A DNA stretch of 23,882 bases from assembly GCA_003165595.1 (NCBI GenBank), contig PLWQ01000033.1, positions 139,758 to 163,639 on the forward strand, written 5' to 3'. Within the stretch, counting starts at the first letter, position 1. Each line of letters begins with the position of its first letter. A program made the position numbers and the translations under genes. A model generated the notes under the pieces. It had not been told where the DNA came from. It made no database searches and was given only the letters and a program-made list of their open reading frames with translations. The DNA comes from Fibrobacterota bacterium (GTDB lineage: Bacteria; Fibrobacterota; Chitinivibrionia; Chitinivibrionales; FEN-1185). Below, piece after piece: positions 1 to 8,428 of this stretch.

Positions 1-863
1 TCGATCGCATAGCGCCGGTCGTGGCCGAGACGGTCGGGTACGAAGCCGATAAGGCTTTCCGGTTTGCCGAGTTCCCTGAGCACAAGGTTGACAATGTCGA
101 TGTTAGGCCGTTCGTTGCTGCCGCCGATGTTGTAGACCTGGCCGGGTTTCCCCTTAGCAAGGACCGTCTCGATCGCCCTGCAATGATCGACCACATACAG
201 CCAGTCGCGAATATTGAGTCCGTCGCCGTACACGGGCAAAGGTTTGTTGGCAAGGGCGTTTGTGATCATGAGCGGAATAAGCTTTTCGGGAAACTGGTAT
301 GGACCGTAATTGTTGGAGCACCGGGTGACGAGGGTGGGGAAGCCGTAGGTTTCGAAATAGGCGCGGGCGATGAGGTCGCTGCCGGCCTTGCTTGCAGAGT
401 AAGGGCTGTTCGGCGCGAGCGGGGTGGTTTCGGAAAACGAGCCGGTGGGACCGAGGGAGCCATACACCTCGTCGGTGGAAACGTGGACGAACCGCTTTTT
501 GTCAAACGTTCCCTTCCACGCGATTCGTGCGCACTCGAGGAGGTTCTGGGTTCCGAGCACGTTGGTGAGCACGAATGCGGCCGGCCCCGTTATGCTCCTG
601 TCGACATGCGACTCGGCCGCAAAGTGAACGACCGCGTCGAAATCGTGACGCGCGAACGCCCCGCCACAGACGGTCGCGTCGCAGATGTCGGCCTTGACAA
701 AAGTGTAGCGTACATCCTTTTCAACCGAACGAAGGTTGTCGGGGTTCCCCGCGTAGGTAATCGCATCAAGATTGACTATGGAACAATTGTCGCGCGACGA
801 GAGCATGTACAAGATGAAATTGGAGCCGATGAACCCGCAGCCGCCCGTGACCAGGATTTTCAT
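1..863 (-). CDS. rfbB: dTDP-glucose 4,6-dehydratase RfbB/RmlB (3' end outside window)
   Basis: This enzyme converts dTDP-glucose to dTDP-4-keto-6-deoxyglucose, the second step of dTDP-L-rhamnose synthesis in the cytoplasm. Translating the reverse strand from the ATG at 863 gives an extended SDR protein. It starts [15 protein letters not shown] (NAD-binding GxxGxxG), followed by [11 protein letters not shown], the catalytic segment HVSTDEVYG (Asp-Glu pair) and YSASK, which supplies the YxxxK Tyr and Lys. About 287 codons are present and the reading frame is open to the window edge; the family is usually 330-360 residues, so roughly 50-70 are missing. The start overlaps the rfbD stop as ATGA, implying translational coupling. 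It is the last visible gene of the exopolysaccharide operon; rfbA and rfbC may lie beyond the edge. Confidence 0.95.
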   Translation of the reverse strand, partial: MKILVTGGCGFIGSNFILYMLSSRDNCSIVNLDAITYAGNPDNLRSVEKDVRYTFVKADICDATVCGGAFARHDFDAVVHFAAESHVDRSITGPAAFVLTNVLGTQNLLECARIAWKGTFDKKRFVHVSTDEVYGSLGPTGSFSETTPLAPNSPYSASKAGSDLIARAYFETYGFPTLVTRCSNNYGPYQFPEKLIPLMITNALANKPLPVYGDGLNIRDWLYVVDHCRAIETVLAKGKPGQVYNIGGSNERPNIDIVNLVLRELGKPESLIGFVPDRLGHDRRYAI

Positions 864-1750
864 GAGAGCCGGTTTCCTTCCTGCGACTTTTCTTCAAGCA
901 CGTATTCTTCCAGCCCCTGTTCCCACGGGGGCATGATATTGAGCCCGGCTTTCTTGAGCCGCTCGTTTTCCAGGACGCTGTTGGCCGGCCGCGGCGCGGA
1001 CTGCGGTACGAGCCGCAGAAATTCGGCAGTGGTGCATGGCGCGACGACCACGGGTATGCGGTATGCCCGCACAATGGCCCGCGCAAAATCGAACCAGGAG
1101 CACAAGCCCTCGTTGGTGCTGTGATACAGACCGTAAAGATCCGTTTCGATAAGCGATAGAATTTGCCTGCAAACATGTACCGTGTAGGTGGGCGTTCCAA
1201 CCTGGTCGTTAACGACGTTGACCTGCTCGTGCGTTTCGGCGCGTTTGAGCGCGATACCCCGTATGGTCTTGAGAAAATTGTTCCCCCGCGTGCCGTAGAG
1301 CCAGGCAATGCGAAGGATAAAAGAGCGGCTGCACGTTTCCATCAGCCGTTGTTCTCCGGCAAGTTTCGATTTGCCGTAAACGGAAAGAGGGTTGGGGCTG
1401 TCGGTTTCGACATAGGGAGACTTCTTCGTTCCATCGAAAACGTAGTCGGTGCTGAGGTGGACCACGGTTGCGCCGTGTTCCGTTGCCGCCAGGCCGATGT
1501 TCGCGACGCCCTCCGCGTTGGCCGCAAAGGCCTTCGCCGATTTTGTTTCGCATTGGTCAACAGCGGTGAATGCTGCGCAATTGACAATGACGTCCGGAGC
1601 ATGCGCGGCGATGGAGTTCTGCACGCTGGCCGGGACGGTGATGTCGATATCCGGGAAGTCGACGCCGGACACGGCGTGTTCTGCCGAGGATGCCGCCCGC
1701 AGCATGTCTTTTCCCAGCTGGCCAAGATGACCTATCACAAGAATCTTCAT
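860..1750 (-). CDS. rfbD: dTDP-4-dehydrorhamnose reductase RfbD/RmlD
   Basis: This enzyme performs the last, NAD(P)H-dependent reduction to dTDP-L-rhamnose. The 296-residue product has the RmlD hallmarks: N-terminal [10 protein letters not shown] nucleotide-binding loop, [21 protein letters not shown], and YGKSKLAGE with the YxxxK catalytic pair. Length is normal for the family. The frame stays open upstream to 2020, but the ATG at 1750 is chosen because the Rossmann fold begins exactly there and a GGAG lies about 11 bases upstream. The gene follows the SLBB-FecR-LCP gene after 70 bases and overlaps rfbB by 4 bases. Its presence at the tail of an export operon suggests the exported polymer contains rhamnose, although dTDP-rhamnose can also serve other glycans. 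Confidence 0.95.
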   Translation of the reverse strand: MKILVIGHLGQLGKDMLRAASSAEHAVSGVDFPDIDITVPASVQNSIAAHAPDVIVNCAAFTAVDQCETKSAKAFAANAEGVANIGLAATEHGATVVHLSTDYVFDGTKKSPYVETDSPNPLSVYGKSKLAGEQRLMETCSRSFILRIAWLYGTRGNNFLKTIRGIALKRAETHEQVNVVNDQVGTPTYTVHVCRQILSLIETDLYGLYHSTNEGLCSWFDFARAIVRAYRIPVVVAPCTTAEFLRLVPQSAPRPANSVLENERLKKAGLNIMPPWEQGLEEYVLEEKSQEGNRLS

Positions 1751-1779
1751 GAGGAAGAATGCTCCCTTTACAGATGGGG

Positions 1780-1803
1780 CGTGCTGCGGCGTTTCCGCCG
1801 AGC
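1780..1803 (-). other. Small GNRA-capped stem-loop between SLBB-LCP gene and rfbD
   Basis: On the transcribed (minus) strand CGGCG-GAAA-CGCCG forms a 5-bp GC stem with a GNRA tetraloop. It can be extended by GCT/AGC across a one-base bulge. It sits in the only sizeable gap (70 bases) of the operon, and no T-run follows, so it is not an obvious intrinsic terminator. It could mark an RNA processing or partial attenuation point before the sugar genes. Confidence 0.35.
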
Positions 1804-1820
1804 GCCGGATGGTTTGCAAG

Positions 1821-3407
1821 CTATTCCTTTTGCAGCAGAGCCCTGCACTCCTCCAGCACAGGCACTGCCGACCGTCTCCCCGCATGGTACAGACGCTTGA
1901 CGGGCAGGGAGTATTCCTTGAACTTCCAGCTTTGAACCGTGGAGAATTTCCCATATTCGTCCATGAGCTCGGCCGGCGAAATGTTGGTCTGGGTCGAGGC
2001 AATGATCTCCTGGGCGGCAAGTGCCGAGAGCACGATGTTCTTTGAGGTCAAACCCTCGAGTATAGCCTTCATCACCTTCACCTGCCGGGTCTTGGAATCT
2101 TCGACACCTGAGATGCTCAGCCGCAGGAATGACGCAAGCTGGGCGCTTGAAAGCTTCTGAGGCCCCATCCGCAATTTCATTTCGGCCGCGGCTTTTTCAT
2201 CGACGTCGATCTTGACGCCTCCCAGAACGGCGGCAATGCGGATAATGTCGTTTTTTTCGAGAACGGCATACTTTGGAATGCGCGTCCCCATTATCTGTTC
2301 CGTCACCGTGCTCACGTACACGCCTCCGCCGTACAGGAACGCCTGATCGAGCGTCGCGCAGCCCTGCATGAATTCCTGGACGTCGAGATCAAGGGGAAGG
2401 TTGACGACATTCAACTTCCCGGACTCGAAGTCGATCGATGCGAAATAGTAGATGGCGGGTACGCCGCAGAATACGAAATTGAACGGCATGTGGCGCAGCA
2501 AGACGGTGGACTTTTCCTTTGTCAATACCGAGAACCGAGCGGTCGGATACGTTTCCGGGCTCATGGGCGCAACCTGGAACGGCCTGCCGTCGCTGAATAC
2601 GGCCGCACTTTGCCCCGAGATCAGGTTGATGGCCTCGCTTCCGTTGACTCGTTCGACCAGAACCAGCCCGTCCATGTTGTTCACGTCGATTTCGTCAGGT
2701 TTGATGACAACGGTGAAATCAGCGCCGTTACCGGCGACCGTAACATTGACAAGCGACGTAGAAATGCGGAACAGTTCTGTTTTCGAACCGTAGACGATCT
2801 TGTACCAGACGGTACCCGATTTCTGAAACGGCCAGGTCGTCGACTTGCCGTTTTCGACGGATCCTATTTTGTCAAACACAAGCTCGGAGAAGTTGTCCAG
2901 GTCGATTCGCGAGAAGGTGGACGCGGACAACTCGGCCTGCGATTTTTCTTCGGTGAGAACGCGGTCGCCCTGGTTTATCTCCATGCCTGTCTCCAATTGG
3001 CGCGTTCGACCGTCGGACGCGATAACGGAGACCTCGCTTGTATGGAATTCAAGCCGAATCTTGTCCGGTTCCTTCTTCAGGGTGACCGGGTTCGGCATGG
3101 TGCCAACCTGCAATTGCTGGTTGTTGCTGATTTGTTGCGCCAGATCGAACGCGGAGATGTCGGAGGTCGGTCGGATGCCGGCCACCTTGAGAATCTCAAA
3201 ATCGGTTGTGCCCGCCGGCACTCTATAGCGACCGGGCCTGGTCACGTTGCCCATGACATTCACAACATAGGCGTTGTCGGCATCAGGATTGGTCAAGCCG
3301 AACATGGGAGAGAAAATCCTGAAGAGCTGCCAGGTGATGGCCAGGGCAAGAATGCCGTAGACCGAATACAGGGCGATTCGTTTCCTGTTTCTTCTTGATA
3401 GGTTCAT
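1821..3407 (-). CDS. Membrane-anchored SLBB-FecR-LCP-like fusion protein (exopolysaccharide operon)
   Basis: The 528-residue protein has one N-terminal membrane helix (about 12-32) after an Arg/Lys-rich start, so the rest is probably periplasmic. Residues about 47-105 look like an SLBB domain (VVNVMGNVTRPGRYRVPAG, then FEILKVAGI). Residues about 130-225 resemble a FecR domain (LETGMEINQGDRVLTEEKS). Residues about 308-455 resemble a LytR-CpsA-Psr domain: NFVFCGV, the INLPLDLDV-like strand, QAFLYGGG, VSTVTEQIMGTRIPKY, AAVLGGVKIDV, and RQVKVMKAIL. The catalytic-type SIPRD motif reads NLPLD and the paired Arg of the late motif is not evident, so enzyme activity is doubtful. The ATG at 3407 is chosen over an upstream start at 3443 because it overlaps the kinase stop (ATGA) and has AAGGA upstream. 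The role in polymer export or attachment is inferred from domains and neighbours. Confidence 0.75.
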   Translation of the reverse strand: MNLSRRNRKRIALYSVYGILALAITWQLFRIFSPMFGLTNPDADNAYVVNVMGNVTRPGRYRVPAGTTDFEILKVAGIRPTSDISAFDLAQQISNNQQLQVGTMPNPVTLKKEPDKIRLEFHTSEVSVIASDGRTRQLETGMEINQGDRVLTEEKSQAELSASTFSRIDLDNFSELVFDKIGSVENGKSTTWPFQKSGTVWYKIVYGSKTELFRISTSLVNVTVAGNGADFTVVIKPDEIDVNNMDGLVLVERVNGSEAINLISGQSAAVFSDGRPFQVAPMSPETYPTARFSVLTKEKSTVLLRHMPFNFVFCGVPAIYYFASIDFESGKLNVVNLPLDLDVQEFMQGCATLDQAFLYGGGVYVSTVTEQIMGTRIPKYAVLEKNDIIRIAAVLGGVKIDVDEKAAAEMKLRMGPQKLSSAQLASFLRLSISGVEDSKTRQVKVMKAILEGLTSKNIVLSALAAQEIIASTQTNISPAELMDEYGKFSTVQSWKFKEYSLPVKRLYHAGRRSAVPVLEECRALLQKE

Positions 3408-6400
3408 GGTAGGTCCTTGTATTTCTCCCGGACGATACGCCACTGATTATTAGTCTGTTGCCAGACAGTGGTGTAGTGCCGACGGGTCGTGTCCGAACCG
3501 GCTATGAATGCGCCGTTAAATGACAATTGATAAAAAGGCCGTTCAACAGGCTCTATCCACAAGCTGTCGACGCGAAGTGCTTGCACGCCCGTCACTTGTT
3601 TGAGCGCGGCAATCTTCTCGGAGACCCATTCTTTGTACCCGCCGGAAGGTGATCTGAAACGAAGTGAATCGTAAAAGGAAAAATAACGCGTGGTATCGTT
3701 GTCGTTGAATGCATTCTGCCAAAGGCGCAGGCTGTCGGAAATGGCGGCGAAAAGGTCGGATGTCGAACCGGCACTATCCCGGGTGGAACCGCCCGGCTGA
3801 TTCGGCGACGTCAACAGCAACGAATCGGCGCCGGAGGTCTTTTGACCGGACGCGATTGCTTCCAGCGATGTGCTCGAAACGGCCGGCGCCTGGCCTTCGT
3901 TTGGAACATACCGTATATCGGGTTTGTTGCCGAGATAGGAAATGCTGCGGTTCGGAATCCTGATGCCGAGCAGCTTCAGCGCCGTCGGAAGGAGCGGAAG
4001 CAGCACAAAAATTGCGAGCAGAACCCAGAAGGTCTTCTTGCGCAACAGATGCTTCACAAAATTGAGAGTCAGGGCGGTATAATGAGGCAGCGAAAAGGCA
4101 AAGGCTTGCAGGCCATTCCTTATTTTCAGTTCCGTCCTCAGTCCGAATTCCCTGAGAGAAAATTTCTTGCCTTGATCCTGGTCCTCTTCGTACGCATACT
4201 GGTACGAGTAGTACCGGTAATAGCCGTAATAGTACGGATAGTATCCCCGCGAGTGCGAGATGCCGTTGAGTACGGCGCCGACAACCGAGCAACCGACGCG
4301 TTTGAGCTGGCTTTTTGCCTGCAGGGCGGCCTTTATCGGAGTCCACAATGCGCGGACAACCATGATGCATACGTCAATTTTTGGGGCCATGCTCAGGCCG
4401 TCGCTCACGGGAAGCAGCGCGGGGGAATCGAAAATGACATAATCGGCCATGCCGCGCAACTCCTTGACAAGCTGGTCAAACCGCGCGCTTCCGATGAGCT
4501 CGGCTGGGTTCTGCGGATGCTCGCCCGCGGTGATAACCTGCAGGTTCTCGTGCACGGTCTTCTTGAGAATATCGCCTATTTCGCTCGCCCCCATCAGGTA
4601 ATCCGCCAGACCGTTCTTCTTTGGAATATTGAACAGGGTGTGCATCTGCGCGCGGCGCAGGTCGCCGTCCACGAGAATGACTTTCTTTCCGTCAAGGGCA
4701 AAGGTGATGGAGATGTTTGCCGCCAGTGTGGTTTTCCCCTCGCCTTTCACGGCGCTGCAAATGATAAAAGTCTTTATGTTCTGAGACGTAGCCAGGTGCT
4801 TGAGGGTCGCGCGCAACGCGCGGAAAGGCTCCAGTATCGTCTTCCATTTGGAAGTAGAGCTGTCGATGATCGCCTTATCCATTTCGATAAGCGGCACGAT
4901 CCCGAGCAGCGGCACTTCGAGGACGCGTTCCACGTGCTGCGGGTCTTTAATTGATTGATCGAGGAACTCGAAGAGGAACGCGAGCACGATGCCGATCACC
5001 AGACCGATGAGGAGACCCAGGAGCACGTTGGTAAGATTCATACTTGATTTTCCTGCGGCAGGCAGCGGCGCCCATTCGAGGATCTTGAGGTCGGACTCCT
5101 GGGAGTCCCGCTTGATTTTCGCTTCCTCGTACCTGCTCTTGAGCAGCTTGAGTATGCCGACAAGCGACTCGGTCTCCCTGGTGAGCTGAGCAAACTGAAG
5201 CTGAATCGTGGGCAGCTTTGCAAGGTCGGCGTCGAACTCTTTTATCATCTTTTCCTGGGCGGTTTGCTTTGTCTCGCTTGCGCTTTTCTCAATGGTGAGG
5301 TTGATAACCTCCTGAAGCAGCGATTCACGAATTGGGTTTTTGGTGAGCGTGCGCGACTCCGCTTCTTTTGTAATGTCCGACTTGAGCGCATCTTTGATCT
5401 TGTCAATCTGATTCTTGATCATCTTCACTTTGTAGTGCTCGGGGCTGTATTCGGCGGACGCGCTGTTGAGTTGGAGTTCGAGGTCGGCAAGTTTTGACTG
5501 GAACGGGTTCGAATAGGTCATCGACTGGATTACATTGATGTCCTGCTGGTCGATTTGCTTCTTGATCTGCGAGAGCCGGTTCCTGTTCTCGAGCATGTCG
5601 AGGCCGGTTTGCTGCAGGGAGAGTTCCATGTTGGAAAGTTTGGAAATGGTGTTGTTGGTCTCCGTCGAAAGCTCCACCGTACGGTTCTTCTCCTTGAACT
5701 CACGGAGGGCATTTTCCTTATTGTCAAGTTCAATCTGCATTCTTGCAATCTGGTCGTCCAGTTTGGCAATAAGGTTGGTAAGGTCCTGGACGCTGACTTC
5801 CCTCATGTAATCGATGTACTCCCGGCAGATCTGGTTTACAACCTCCTGGGCCATCTCCGGACTGGTATGGCGGAACACGATGTCCACGATGTCGTTTTTC
5901 TCACCGTTAAACAGCCCTCGCGACACCTTGAGCCCGACCTGGATTGCGCCGGTCGATATCCTGTTGTCGAGGCTCTTGCACACGCGTTTGAGAAGCGTTT
6001 CGGATTTCAAAAGCTCGAGGTGCGTGTTCATCTTCTGTTCGTCGCGGGACCAGGAACCCAGAGTGCTGATGTTGTCGTTCATTATATCCTGAAAACCCGG
6101 CGAAAACAGCATTCTTGCGTGCGCCGAATAGTACTTGACGGCCTGCAAGTATCCAACAAGAGAGATGACGGCGCCGATAAGAGCCACCAGCATGACAATG
6201 TTCTTTCTTCTGACAAGAACACCCACATACTGCATGATGTCAAATGGCGCATTTGCCTCCGTGTCGGCCGTTTCCGGAGAAGCGGGAGTAAGCGCCGGTT
6301 TGGCGTCCGGCGCATCGACCCGGGCCAAAGACGAATCCGTGATGCCGACCGCCGCAGGCGCAGCAGTCGGGGCTGCAGGTGGAACCGGGACGCCGGGAAC

Positions 6401-6640
6401 GGAAGCGCCATTTCCGGCGCCCGACCCGAACCTTGGCTGGGCCATTAAATCTGCGGGTTGAGTTTCGAGATTTTCGGACAAGGGAACAACCGGCCGCAAT
6501 CGGGGCGCCCTGGCGGCTGGTGTTTCCGGAGGCGCGGGGTCGGGTTCGTTATTGATGGGTTCGCCGGAAGCAGCCCGGGCCTCGTTCAGCTTTTGAATGA
6601 TGTCGCCGAGCCTGAATTTCTTCTTGCTTTGGTCTTTCAT
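3404..6640 (-). CDS. Wzc/GumC-type chain-length determinant with BY-kinase and C-terminal NTF2-like domain
   Basis: The 1078-residue inner-membrane protein should control polymer chain length and autophosphorylate on tyrosines. An unusual Pro/Ala-rich cytoplasmic leader (about 30-130) precedes a Wzz region with helix 1 (147-166), a coiled-coil segment (about 285-515) and helix 2 (535-557). The BY-kinase follows: Walker A SAVKGEGKTT (629-638), Walker A' VILVDGDLRR (654-663), Walker B VIFDSPALLPVSDG (735-748), and a cluster of 12 tyrosines at 800-817. Unlike usual Wzc, the chain continues through a third helix (870-890), a Ser/Thr-rich linker and an NTF2-like domain (about 968-1078). The start is ATG 6640 (TGATG overlap with the upstream stop); GTG at 6643 is the alternative. 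The kinase core is certain; the NTF2-like call rests on pattern only. Confidence 0.92.
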   Translation of the reverse strand: MKDQSKKKFRLGDIIQKLNEARAASGEPINNEPDPAPPETPAARAPRLRPVVPLSENLETQPADLMAQPRFGSGAGNGASVPGVPVPPAAPTAAPAAVGITDSSLARVDAPDAKPALTPASPETADTEANAPFDIMQYVGVLVRRKNIVMLVALIGAVISLVGYLQAVKYYSAHARMLFSPGFQDIMNDNISTLGSWSRDEQKMNTHLELLKSETLLKRVCKSLDNRISTGAIQVGLKVSRGLFNGEKNDIVDIVFRHTSPEMAQEVVNQICREYIDYMREVSVQDLTNLIAKLDDQIARMQIELDNKENALREFKEKNRTVELSTETNNTISKLSNMELSLQQTGLDMLENRNRLSQIKKQIDQQDINVIQSMTYSNPFQSKLADLELQLNSASAEYSPEHYKVKMIKNQIDKIKDALKSDITKEAESRTLTKNPIRESLLQEVINLTIEKSASETKQTAQEKMIKEFDADLAKLPTIQLQFAQLTRETESLVGILKLLKSRYEEAKIKRDSQESDLKILEWAPLPAAGKSSMNLTNVLLGLLIGLVIGIVLAFLFEFLDQSIKDPQHVERVLEVPLLGIVPLIEMDKAIIDSSTSKWKTILEPFRALRATLKHLATSQNIKTFIICSAVKGEGKTTLAANISITFALDGKKVILVDGDLRRAQMHTLFNIPKKNGLADYLMGASEIGDILKKTVHENLQVITAGEHPQNPAELIGSARFDQLVKELRGMADYVIFDSPALLPVSDGLSMAPKIDVCIMVVRALWTPIKAALQAKSQLKRVGCSVVGAVLNGISHSRGYYPYYYGYYRYYSYQYAYEEDQDQGKKFSLREFGLRTELKIRNGLQAFAFSLPHYTALTLNFVKHLLRKKTFWVLLAIFVLLPLLPTALKLLGIRIPNRSISYLGNKPDIRYVPNEGQAPAVSSTSLEAIASGQKTSGADSLLLTSPNQPGGSTRDSAGSTSDLFAAISDSLRLWQNAFNDNDTTRYFSFYDSLRFRSPSGGYKEWVSEKIAALKQVTGVQALRVDSLWIEPVERPFYQLSFNGAFIAGSDTTRRHYTTVWQQTNNQWRIVREKYKDLP

Positions 6641-7491
6641 CACCCGTGCTTTCGCATGTCGTCGAGAATAAGTTCGACATCCTCTCTGTCAATTTCGGCG
6701 AGCTCCTGCGCAAATCCGTAATTGAGAGAGAGCTTGCACAGCCGGTTTATTTCGCGGGGTACACCGCCGGTCGACCTGAAGATCATTTCGAGCGCGCCGC
6801 CCGTGAATATCCCAAGATTGTCGAGGCCGGCGATACGAAGACGGTGTTGCACATATTTTGCCGTGTTGCTATAGTCGAGCGTGTTGAGGTGAAATCGCAG
6901 GAAAATGCGCTGGTCCACCTGTTTGAGCGTTCGGATTTTTTCCCGCAATTCCGGCTGGCCGACAAAGAAAATAGAAAGGTAATTCTGGGTTTCCGAGGTA
7001 ATATTGGTAAGGTTCTTCACCTCGTCAAGTACGCTGTTCTCCATTTGCTGGGCTTCGTCGAAAACAAGAACGAGGTGGCGCTTTTCCTCGTACACAAGCG
7101 TTTCCAGGATCTTCTTGAACGTCGACATAAGCAGATATTTGTCGTCTCGCGGCACCACGGATGCGCCGCTTTCGAGCGCGAGCCTGGGATCGCGGAACGA
7201 AGTCCGGTTGACAATATCAAAAAGAATGTCGAGAAAAGAGAAGTTGGAGTTCTCGAAACTTACTACCTCGAAATGCTGTTTTGGCAGGGCGCTTTCGAAT
7301 ACGCTCTTGGTGATGGTTTTGCCGCACCCGACTTCGCCCGTGAGCAATCCCATGTTCATGTTCCGATCGTTCACCACATAGAGCATTCTGTCAAGCGCTT
7401 CCCGGTGGTCGTCGCTTTCGAAAAAGAACTTCGTGTTGCATACTTCTTCGAAGGGTTTTCCGGAAAGTTTCCAGAATTTGAGATAACTCAT
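6640..7491 (-). CDS. ExeA-like AAA ATPase of the exopolysaccharide operon
   Basis: This is a 283-residue cytoplasmic P-loop ATPase of the ExeA/GspA-like family. It has the typical start MSYLKFWKLSGKPFEE, Walker A GEVGCGKT (52-59), Walker B LVLVFDEAQQM (140-150) and FFVGQPELREKI, followed by the lid region with GVPREINRLC. Such ATPases regularly sit beside polysaccharide export and tyrosine-kinase genes in XrtA-type loci, where they are annotated as associated ATPases of unknown mechanism. The start ATG at 7491 has GAGGA about 10 bases upstream and follows the ParA-like stop by 6 bases. Its stop overlaps the start of the BY-kinase. No C-terminal membrane helix or peptidoglycan-binding domain is seen, unlike true ExeA. 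Confidence 0.88.
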   Translation of the reverse strand: MSYLKFWKLSGKPFEEVCNTKFFFESDDHREALDRMLYVVNDRNMNMGLLTGEVGCGKTITKSVFESALPKQHFEVVSFENSNFSFLDILFDIVNRTSFRDPRLALESGASVVPRDDKYLLMSTFKKILETLVYEEKRHLVLVFDEAQQMENSVLDEVKNLTNITSETQNYLSIFFVGQPELREKIRTLKQVDQRIFLRFHLNTLDYSNTAKYVQHRLRIAGLDNLGIFTGGALEMIFRSTGGVPREINRLCKLSLNYGFAQELAEIDREDVELILDDMRKHG

Positions 7492-7497
7492 GAGCGG

Positions 7498-8403
7498 TCA
7501 TCCTCGTGTGAGCGCACACAAATTTGCCGCGATTGCCTCAAAGCAACCGCTCACCGATGCGGAGGGCGAAAGCACCGCTGGCTTTGATTCTCGTACCGCC
7601 GTACGGATCTCCGGCGCATAGCAAATATACCCTATGTACGAAAGCGATACGGAAAGATACTTCCTCACGAGTTCGACAAAACGGCGTCCCACGCCGATGT
7701 CCGTTTTGTCTTTAATCATGTTGAGCACAAGGAAGTTTCTTCTGTCGGCAAGCCACTGCTTCATCAGCGTTGTTTCCTCCGGATAGACCCTTGCCGCCGC
7801 GGAAAGCATTTCGCTCACCGTGGCAAAACCTTCCGCCGCTTTGGAGTCGGACAGCCGTTGCACGAAACGGGAAACGTCTTTCCTGTCTGGAAAGAGCCTG
7901 GTGAGGCCGCGCAGAATTCCGTTCTTCAAAAAACCGTAGGCATTTTCGATTGAGATGGGGAGGCTGTCCGACACGATAATGCCATGAGAAAACGATGCGT
8001 AGAAATCGGTTACATGGAAACCGGTTCCCGCCGCAAGGTCCACGAAGATATAATCGGCATTCAGTTTCCTGAGGCTCGAAATAAGGCGCTGCTTCTGGCC
8101 GAATTTCGGATTGGCAAGTTCGAGGATATCGCTGGCGCCGCTTATCAGCCATGAGCCGGGAATACATGTCTCCACCGCGGTTTCGCCGAGCGTTTTCACT
8201 CGCCCGGACAGGAAATCCTGCAGGCCCGTACGAGGTCTCTTGACGCCCAGGAAGCTGTGCAGGTTGGCCCCGCCCAGATCCGCGTCGACAAAGCCGACGG
8301 AATATTTTTTTTTGGAAAGTGCGGCGCCAAGGTAGGAGGTTACCGTGCTCTTGCCGACGCCCCCTTTCCCGCCTCCGACCGAAACAATGATGGGATCATT
8401 CAT
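7498..8403 (-). CDS. MinD/ParA-family ATPase
   Basis: The 301-residue protein begins with the deviant Walker A GGGKGGVGKST (10-20), including the signature Lys at 13. VGFVDADLGGANLHSFLG and YIFVDLAAGTG follow as the Walker A' and Walker B regions. It is closest in feel to the FlhG/MinD type of positioning ATPase, but no flagellar or division gene is near. No clear C-terminal amphipathic MinD helix is visible. It lies 25 bases downstream of the export-protein gene and 6 bases upstream of the ExeA-like gene, so it probably serves the polysaccharide machinery, for example by spatially placing it; that role is inference. The ATG at 8403 lacks a good Shine-Dalgarno, but the P-loop position makes it the natural start. 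Confidence 0.88.
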   Translation of the reverse strand: MNDPIIVSVGGGKGGVGKSTVTSYLGAALSKKKYSVGFVDADLGGANLHSFLGVKRPRTGLQDFLSGRVKTLGETAVETCIPGSWLISGASDILELANPKFGQKQRLISSLRKLNADYIFVDLAAGTGFHVTDFYASFSHGIIVSDSLPISIENAYGFLKNGILRGLTRLFPDRKDVSRFVQRLSDSKAAEGFATVSEMLSAAARVYPEETTLMKQWLADRRNFLVLNMIKDKTDIGVGRRFVELVRKYLSVSLSYIGYICYAPEIRTAVRESKPAVLSPSASVSGCFEAIAANLCALTRG

Positions 8404-8428
8404 GGAAGGAGGCTGCGGGATCCTGAAA

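Noticed and set aside
21-1124. 367-codon plus-strand open frame
   Set aside because: It lies antisense to rfbB and rfbD, whose reverse-strand products match their families over full length; it has no recognisable domain.
3405-3443. Longer N-terminus of the SLBB-FecR-LCP protein starting at 3443
   Set aside because: It would overlap the kinase gene by 40 bases; the ATG at 3407 has the Shine-Dalgarno and the usual 4-base overlap.
2490-4954. Long plus-strand frames of about 300-370 codons (2490-3398, 3842-4954)
   Set aside because: Both are antisense to the SLBB-LCP and BY-kinase genes; they reflect high third-position GC and encode no recognisable family.
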